DNA of 7,624 nt from the NCBI GenBank assembly GCA_016285335.1, contig JAEEQO010000147.1, positions 1 to 7,624 on the forward strand, in the 5' to 3' direction. The notes under the pieces were generated by a model, which made no database searches, was not told the origin of the DNA, and saw only the letters and a program-made list of their open reading frames with translations. Position 1 is the stretch's first letter; the number at the start of each line of letters is the position of its first letter. The stretch is from Victivallales bacterium. GTDB taxonomy: Bacteria > Verrucomicrobiota > Lentisphaeria > Victivallales > UBA1829. Both the position numbers and the translations under genes were made by a program. Below, piece after piece: positions 1 through 4,900 of the stretch.

Positions 1-278
1 TCGCGCGGTGGCAGTGCCCGGCATCTCCGCACTCCTGGACGAATCCGCAGCCGGGCGTCACGGTAGCCTACCACCGCGACCGCAAGGAGCCACTTCAACC
101 TGCAGTCGAGTTCAAGGACAAGGATTTGTTCGCGGAAGAGGCGAAGGGATGCCTGTGGGCGGAGTACGCCTATCTGTTCGAGGACGGACGTTGGCTGGCG
201 TGCGACCTGCACCTCAGTGCGAAGCCGTGGAAGTGGAAAGTGCTGTCGGATGTTCTTGCGCAGGCCGAACAGGACTGA
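1..278 (+). CDS. 3' end of an uncharacterised protein, mobile-element-associated family (partial)
   Basis: A reading frame is open from the left edge (first full codon at 3) to TGA at 276-278, giving the last 91 residues. The start lies outside the window. Codon use is strongly G/C at third positions, as in a real gene of this genome. Visible pieces are HSWTNPQPGVTVAYHRDRK at about residues 10-28, an aromatic WAEYAYLFEDGRW segment at about 52-64, and a C-terminus ending in AEQD. From memory, this order (HSF-like, then VAYHRDRGE, then EYxYLF) matches the C-terminal half of uncharacterised proteins found on prophages and integrative elements, whose N-terminal half carries a YCHxDGYP-like motif. 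That half is not visible here. No biochemical function is known to me. A hairpin without a clear T-run follows the stop, and no partner gene is visible. Confidence is high that it is coding and moderate for the family. Confidence 0.8.
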   Translation, partial: ARWQCPASPHSWTNPQPGVTVAYHRDRKEPLQPAVEFKDKDLFAEEAKGCLWAEYAYLFEDGRWLACDLHLSAKPWKWKVLSDVLAQAEQD

Positions 279-294
279 ACGGAAAACCTATGGT

Positions 295-309
295 CTGAGT
301 TCCGCTCAG
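295..309 (+). other. Small hairpin after the upstream gene (weak terminator candidate)
   Basis: CTGAG at 295-299 pairs perfectly with CTCAG at 305-309 around a 5-base loop, beginning 17 bases after the TGA at 276-278. The flanks GGAAA (281-285) and TTTCC (317-321) could add an outer stem. There is no run of T after the stem, so an intrinsic terminator is not well supported. It may be a weak or factor-assisted 3' end structure, or chance. Confidence 0.3.
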
Positions 310-376
310 TTATGCCTTTCCCGGAAACTCACACCAGGTAGCGGCCACGTTCAAACGGAGCCGTCTGTCGCGCAAA

Positions 377-410
377 GCCAGTTTGGATTCCTGGCATTCT
401 AAACGCCAGG
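377..410 (+). other. Two mutually exclusive short hairpins sharing one arm
   Basis: GCCAG (377-381) can pair with CTGGC (391-395). The overlapping arm CCTGGC (390-395) can instead pair with GCCAGG (405-410) around a 9-base loop. Only one pairing can form at a time. No T-run follows and no gene lies immediately downstream, so a switching or attenuation role is speculative. The shared arm could equally be part of an inverted-repeat element. Confidence 0.3.
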
Positions 411-498
411 GCTATTCAAATTTCGGCAACCATCGCTCGCTTTCGGGGCAACGTGCGTTCTTGCTGGTCGGGTGGCATGCCCCTGATCGAAAGGCATT

Positions 499-524
499 CA
501 ATCCCCTCAACAAAAGGGGTATTG
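499..524. other. Imperfect 9-bp hairpin
   Basis: CAATCCCCT (499-507) pairs with AGGGG-T-ATTG (515-524) around a 7-base loop, with one bulged T at 520. This is the strongest inverted repeat in the intergenic region. It is followed on neither strand by a T-run, so it does not look like an intrinsic terminator. It lies in the 400-650 stretch whose origin is unclear. Confidence 0.35.
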
Positions 525-656
525 CAAACTGAATCAGATACGGAAAAACGGAGCTGGCCACGGCCACCGGTTCCACGTCTTGCGACGGTTGGACAATACT
601 GTACTGAGCACGGTTTTTTCTCCACGAAAATGAGCTGGAAGGCCGCCGTGAATGAA

Positions 657-722
657 CTTTTTATAATTTTACCTATATAATAATGGATTTTGTTTGACAA
701 ATCGTAATAAATACGATATAGT
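657..722 (+). promoter_or_regulatory. Sigma-70-type promoter of the large repeat protein gene
   Basis: A perfect -35 hexamer TTGACA (694-699) is separated by exactly 17 bases (700-716) from TATAGT (717-722), which matches the -10 consensus at five of six positions. The preceding 37 bases are almost pure A/T, including two TATAAT-like words at 662-667 and 676-681, and would serve as an UP element. Transcription should begin near 729, giving an untranslated leader of about 175 nt before the ATG at 906. It reads toward the large gene, and no other promoter this good is apparent nearby. Confidence 0.8.
701..717. promoter_or_regulatory. Perfect inverted repeat in the promoter spacer, candidate operator
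   Basis: ATCGTA (701-706) and TACGAT (712-717) form a perfect 6-bp inverted repeat around AATAA. It begins two bases after the -35 hexamer and overlaps the first base of the -10. A dimeric DNA-binding protein sitting here would occlude RNA polymerase or act on the spacer. The symmetry and position are seen directly; the regulatory role is inferred, and no regulator gene lies in the window. Confidence 0.45.
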
Positions 723-728
723 AAAAGT

Positions 729-905
729 GTTTTCTCTAACCAATAACGAAAGGCGTATTCGCTGTCACGAATCAGCAATCCATCGTTTTTTTACGGCTTG
801 CCTGCACAGGGAAGATCGTTGCCGCACCAGCGCCATTTTCCCGGTCCGGCAAAAACGAACGGAAACACTTCTCCCGGAACCCATGAAATAATCGGAGGTA
901 CCGCT
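729..905 (+). promoter_or_regulatory. Long 5' leader of the large gene
   Basis: From the predicted start near 729 the transcript has about 175 untranslated bases. Visible elements are a small hairpin (ATTCG 757-761 with CGAAT 768-772, 6-base loop), a run of seven T at 786-792, and a two-codon ATG-AAA-TAA at 883-891 just before the ribosome binding site. I do not recognise a riboswitch or protein leader motif. The T-run is not directly preceded by a strong stem, so a transcription attenuator is not supported. Confidence 0.45.
894..899 (+). promoter_or_regulatory. Strong Shine-Dalgarno fixing the start at 906
   Basis: GGAGGT (894-899) lies 6 bases before ATG at 906-908, an ideal spacing. The same frame is open upstream to the TAA at 744-746 but contains no ATG and no second ribosome binding site. 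This element therefore decides the start, and with it the absence of a longer N-terminus that could hold a signal peptide. Confidence 0.9.
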
Positions 906-1997
906 ATGTCAAATCAAACCTTTTACGTCGATCCATCCTACACCGCGGCCATCACAGGGAAAACACATGCAACGACCGGGGAAGTGCTGAACTACGGCGT
1001 CAATGCGTTCGCCGTCCTGAACGAAGCGGTCCCCGCGCTTCACTCCGGCGACAGTCTTTATATCAACGGCCTCACCTCGGACATTTCGGTCGCGGTTCCG
1101 GTCAGCCTGCATCTGACGGATTCGACGGCTCCGGTCCTCGCGGTCGGCCCGGTCGCGGCGGAGACGACGGCGTCCGGCGCGCTCGACATCGCGATCCTGG
1201 GCAGCACGATCGCCGCCGGGACGAGTTATCTGGCGGGCAAGCTGGGCACGCTCGACGGCAGCGTGTCCGTGCTGATCGAGGGATCGGTCCTCGGAGACGC
1301 CACGTACACCGGCAGGCCCACGCCGCAGTTCATCCTGGCCGAATCCTGCACCTTCGGAAGCAAGACTGGAAGCATCGCGGTGACGATCCGGAACTCCGCG
1401 ATCGACGAAGACATCAGCCTGATCCACGATTCCGTGATCGGAACCAAGGCGAAACCCGCCTCGATCACCCTGACGCTGGACCATGTCGTCGCATCGAACG
1501 ATAAATGGTTCTGGATCTCGAACAGCAAAGAGCCGGAATCGTCCTACGCGGACGTCACGTTCAACGTTGTCGATTCCCGGCTGGGGAACAACGGGACGAT
1601 GGGGCTCGCCGTACACCACGATTCCGGGGACGGCGACGCGCTCCTCGGGAACGTGACATACAATCTCAGCGGCACGTATTTCAGCGGCAACCTGTATCCG
1701 GTCTCCACCGTGAGGTATAAGAAGCCGTCGGTCAACACCGGCGTCTTCACGCTCAACGTGACCGGCGGCTCCAGCCACGTCGAATCCATCGGCGGGTTCG
1801 ACGTGATCAGCATCGCGGCGGGAGCCTCGCTTTCGGCCGTGTCGCTTGCCGGAACCGGGACGGTCTATGTGTCCGGCGCGCTGCGTGCTCCGGTCATCGG
1901 GGCGAACGAACTGCATCTTCTGAGCGGCGGCACGATCTCCGGTCCGGTCGATCTCTCCGGCGCGAGCGTCTTCGCGGAATCGGGCAGCATGGTCGTG
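906..1997 (+). other. N-terminal beta-helix-like region of the giant protein (residues 1-364)
   Basis: The segment begins MSNQTFYVDPSYTAAI and continues with GVNAFAVLNEAV and HSGDSLYING. This resembles the opening strand and capping helix of pectate-lyase-like right-handed beta-helices (a TIxxAvxxAxxGDxIxI pattern). What follows is non-periodic, strand-rich sequence with turns such as GTLDGSVSVLIEGSVLG and NVTGGSSHVESIGG, ending in a first SGG turn. No catalytic residues of a lyase are evident, so I read it as a structural or recognition head rather than an enzyme. No signal peptide is present. Confidence 0.55.
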
Positions 1998-4900
1998 TTC
2001 GACATCGCCGGCGTGGAAGCCGACGGCGACGCGCTGTTCCGGGACCTCTCTGTCTTCGAAAACATACCCGATTTCACGCTTTCGGTGTCCTGTTTCCAGG
2101 AGGAGGGCTCGTACATGCTCGCGGAGGGCGCATCCGGGTTCGGCAAGACGATCACGGTGGTGAATTTCCTCGACGGCAGCGTGCTCGGCACGATCTCCGT
2201 GGGTGAGACGCTCGAATTATTCGGCCAGACCTGGACGCTGGACCTTTCCGACGAATACCTGTATCTCGAAATCTGGGGCGAACCGACCGGATCCGCGAGC
2301 GGCATGACCGTGGACGCGGGCCGGAGCATCTTCGTCACCAGCGGGCAGGCCGTCGACGGCGCGACCGTCAGGCGCGGCGGCATGCTGGAGATCGGCGAAG
2401 AAGCCTCGGCGACCGAGATCGAGATCGACTTCGGCGGCACGGCACGGCTCGGCTGGGGCGGCTTCGCGAGCGGCGTCGAGGTCAATTCCCTGGGCACGCT
2501 CATCGTCAACGGCGGGGCATCCGCGACCGACGTCCTCGAAAACGGCGGATACGTGGACATTCTCGGCTGGGGCGGGGACAACGTCGAATTCCGGTCCAAC
2601 ACGCTCTCCGGCATGTATCTTTCCAGAGGGTCCGCCACGATCCACTCCAACACCGCGGCGACCGGCGTCGCGCTCAGCTTCGACGGCGAACTCCATATTT
2701 TCAGCGGCGGTACGGCGGACGACATCCGTGTCTCCGAGGGCGGCCGCCTCTTCCTCTCCGAAGGCGGCATGGCGGAGAAGACCGAGATCAAAAGCGGCGG
2801 TAAAGTCACGATTCTCGGCGGCACGGCGGGCGATCTCCGGATCGACCGCGGCGGCAGCCTCGGGATCGGCTACAGCGGATCGGCGTCGAAGGTCTATATC
2901 TCCGCGGGCGGCAGCGTCACGGTCTCCGGCGGCGGCCTGCTGGAGGGCGTCGAGATCGCCATGGACGGCAAGCTGACGATCTCCAGCGGCGGCACGGCGA
3001 TCCTGGACTTCAACCCGTGGAAACGGAATTATACAGCGGAACGGGACGCCGTCGTCATGTTCTACGACCGCGAGGCGAACGTGTACTACGGCGGCACGAA
3101 GGACGGGATCCTCGATAAAGCCGACTCCATGAGCTCCATGACCGTCACATCGGGGACCAGCCTCCTCGTCTACTCCGGCGGCCGGGCCGACCATATCGAG
3201 GTCGTCAAGCACGGACTGCTTCAGGTTTCCGAAGGCGGCGCGGTGCAGGACATCGTGGTCTCCGCCGGCGGCACGGCCACGATCAAGAGCGGCGGCACGG
3301 CGGTGCGGATCACCGAAAACGGCGGCGCCGTCGGAGTCGAGGAAGGCGCGAACGTGACGTTCGTGCCGGTCACGCTCAGCGGACTGGTGATAACCGGAGG
3401 CGTCATCACGGTGCATTCCGGCACGTCCGTGATCGGCCTTACCGGGTACAACTATTCGTTCGCTCAGCTCGACCTCCTCCGCGGCGGGTATGTGAAGGAC
3501 GTCGATCTCTTCGGCTGGACCGTGATCGCGGCCGGCGGCGTGCTGGAAAATATCTCCGTCCGGAACACGCCCATTTATGTGAGCAGCGGGGCGAAGACGT
3601 ACGACGTGTCCCTCGGTCGCAGCGGCTATATGTGCGTTTCCAGCGGCGGCCTCGTGTCCGGCGTCGCCATCGTCAGCGGCGAACTGTATGTTCAGAGCGG
3701 CGCCACGGCGACGGACATCGACTGGATGCCCGGCCAGGGCAAATGCACGGTCGAGTCGGGGGCCGTCGTCCGGTACACCAATGAAATCTCCGAGGTCTAT
3801 TACGGTTCGAAGAACGAAATCCTCTCCCATGCCCGTGTCATGGCGGGGAAGGATGTCGGCTGGGAGACCTCCATGTACGTGATGTCCGGCGGCACCGCGG
3901 TCGGCAACACGGTCAGCGCGGGCCAGCTCTACGTCTCCGACGGCGGCATCGTGAAAAGCACAACGCTCTGCCATGGGGGCTCCGGCATCGTCAACCGGGG
4001 CGGCGTCATGGCCGACACCGTCATCGATCTGGGCGGCGTCATGGCCGTCAGCAGGGGCGGCGTCGCAAGCGGCGTCAAGCTTCAGAGCGGCAATCTCGAC
4101 GTTTACGACGGCGGCGTGGTCCGGGACCTGGATGTGGAAGACGGCCTCTGGTTCCATGTCTCCAGCGGCGGCACCGTCACGGGCCGGATCCGGTTCGCAG
4201 GCCATCCGGGCGGATTCTTCTGGGGAGCCACGCTCGATTTCGACCTGACGCGGACCGCGCCCGACGACGAACCCCTCGTGAACACCATCGGATTCTACGA
4301 GAACGATCATCCTGATTACTCGCTCACGATCTCCTCGGCGCTGCAGAACGGCAAATACATCCTCGCGGGCGACGCTTCCACGTTCAACAAGACGATCACC
4401 GTCCGGGACTCGTCCGGTTTCGAGCACGGCACGATCTCGCTCGGCGCGACCGAAACGTTCCTGGGGGCGGACTACACGCTGTCCCTCGACGGCGAAACGC
4501 TGGTCGTGACGATCTCCGGCGACGGCGAGCGGCCGGACACGGTCGCGCCGATCGTCTTCGACGTCGGGGTGGACAACATTATGCCGACCGACCGGGACGT
4601 CACGGTCACGGCGGAGTTTTATGACGACGTGAAGCTGGCGTCCACGCTCTACCGGATCGGGGAAACGGGCGAATGGCAGGACTACACCGGCGGACTGGTC
4701 TTCGCCGAAAACGCGACGGTCTACTTCAAGGCCGTCGACACCGCGGGGAACGAGTCCGAGATCGTCGGCTATGAGATCACGAACATCGACAAGGACGCCC
4801 CCGACGTCGTCAGCGGGCTCACCGTGAAAAACGATTCCAAGGCGGTTTTCGCGAGCAAGACATATCTGGACACCACGCTCGGATTCAACGGCTGGCTGTA

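Larger units (their letters stand above)
279..905. other. 627-base intergenic region: hairpins, promoter and leader
   Basis: No convincing gene is seen on either strand between the upstream stop and the ATG at 906. Open frames here begin at non-ATG codons or lack ribosome binding sites, and none shows the G/C third-position bias of the two real genes. The stretch holds several small inverted repeats (295-309, 377-410, 499-524, and the DNA palindrome TTTCC-c-GGAAA at 317-327). An AT-rich patch at about 657-725 carries the promoter, and a leader of about 175 nt ends in a Shine-Dalgarno sequence. The part from roughly 400 to 650 has mixed composition and could be a decayed gene or an interspersed element, which cannot be decided from this window alone. 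Confidence 0.75.
2280..4238 (+). repeat. AIDA-type repeat array 1 (residues 459-1111)
   Basis: The array consists of imperfect strand-loop-strand units of roughly 18-20 residues, each with a GG or SGG turn, for example FSGGTADDI, KSGGKVTILGGTA, VSSGGLVSG and VSSGGTVTG. Units are degenerate at the DNA level and are recognised mainly from protein. Two ENGG modules (2538-2648, 3315-3419) and both VYYG modules (3045-3182, 3762-3893) interrupt the regular units. The family relation is to the autotransporter passenger strand-loop-strand / AIDA repeat, which builds a beta-helical stalk. Serines in SSGG turns are the kind of site heptosylated in AIDA-I, but no heptosyltransferase is visible here. Confidence 0.85.

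Noticed and set aside
453..680. A 75-residue open frame on the + strand
   Set aside because: It has no ribosome binding site and no codon bias like the neighbouring genes, and it overlaps the stronger hairpin.
416..778. A 120-residue open frame on the - strand in the intergenic region
   Set aside because: It would begin at a non-ATG codon inside the leader, has no Shine-Dalgarno, and runs through the AT-rich promoter patch. It is kept only as part of the possible interspersed-element finding.
786..792. Run of seven T as a terminator or phase-variation tract
   Set aside because: The nearest stem ends well upstream of the run and is short. The run lies outside the coding sequence, so slippage would not shift the frame.
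725..870. Ten-base long-range complementarity in the leader (725-734 with 861-870)
   Set aside because: The predicted transcript starts near 729, which removes part of one arm, and a 126-base loop makes the pairing weak evidence.
883..891. Two-codon upstream frame ATG-AAA-TAA before the ribosome binding site
   Set aside because: It has no Shine-Dalgarno of its own, and a sequence this short is expected by chance.
909..1916. A 335-residue open frame on the - strand
   Set aside because: This is another antisense shadow over the start of the repeat gene, with Arg/Asp-rich composition and no recognisable protein features.
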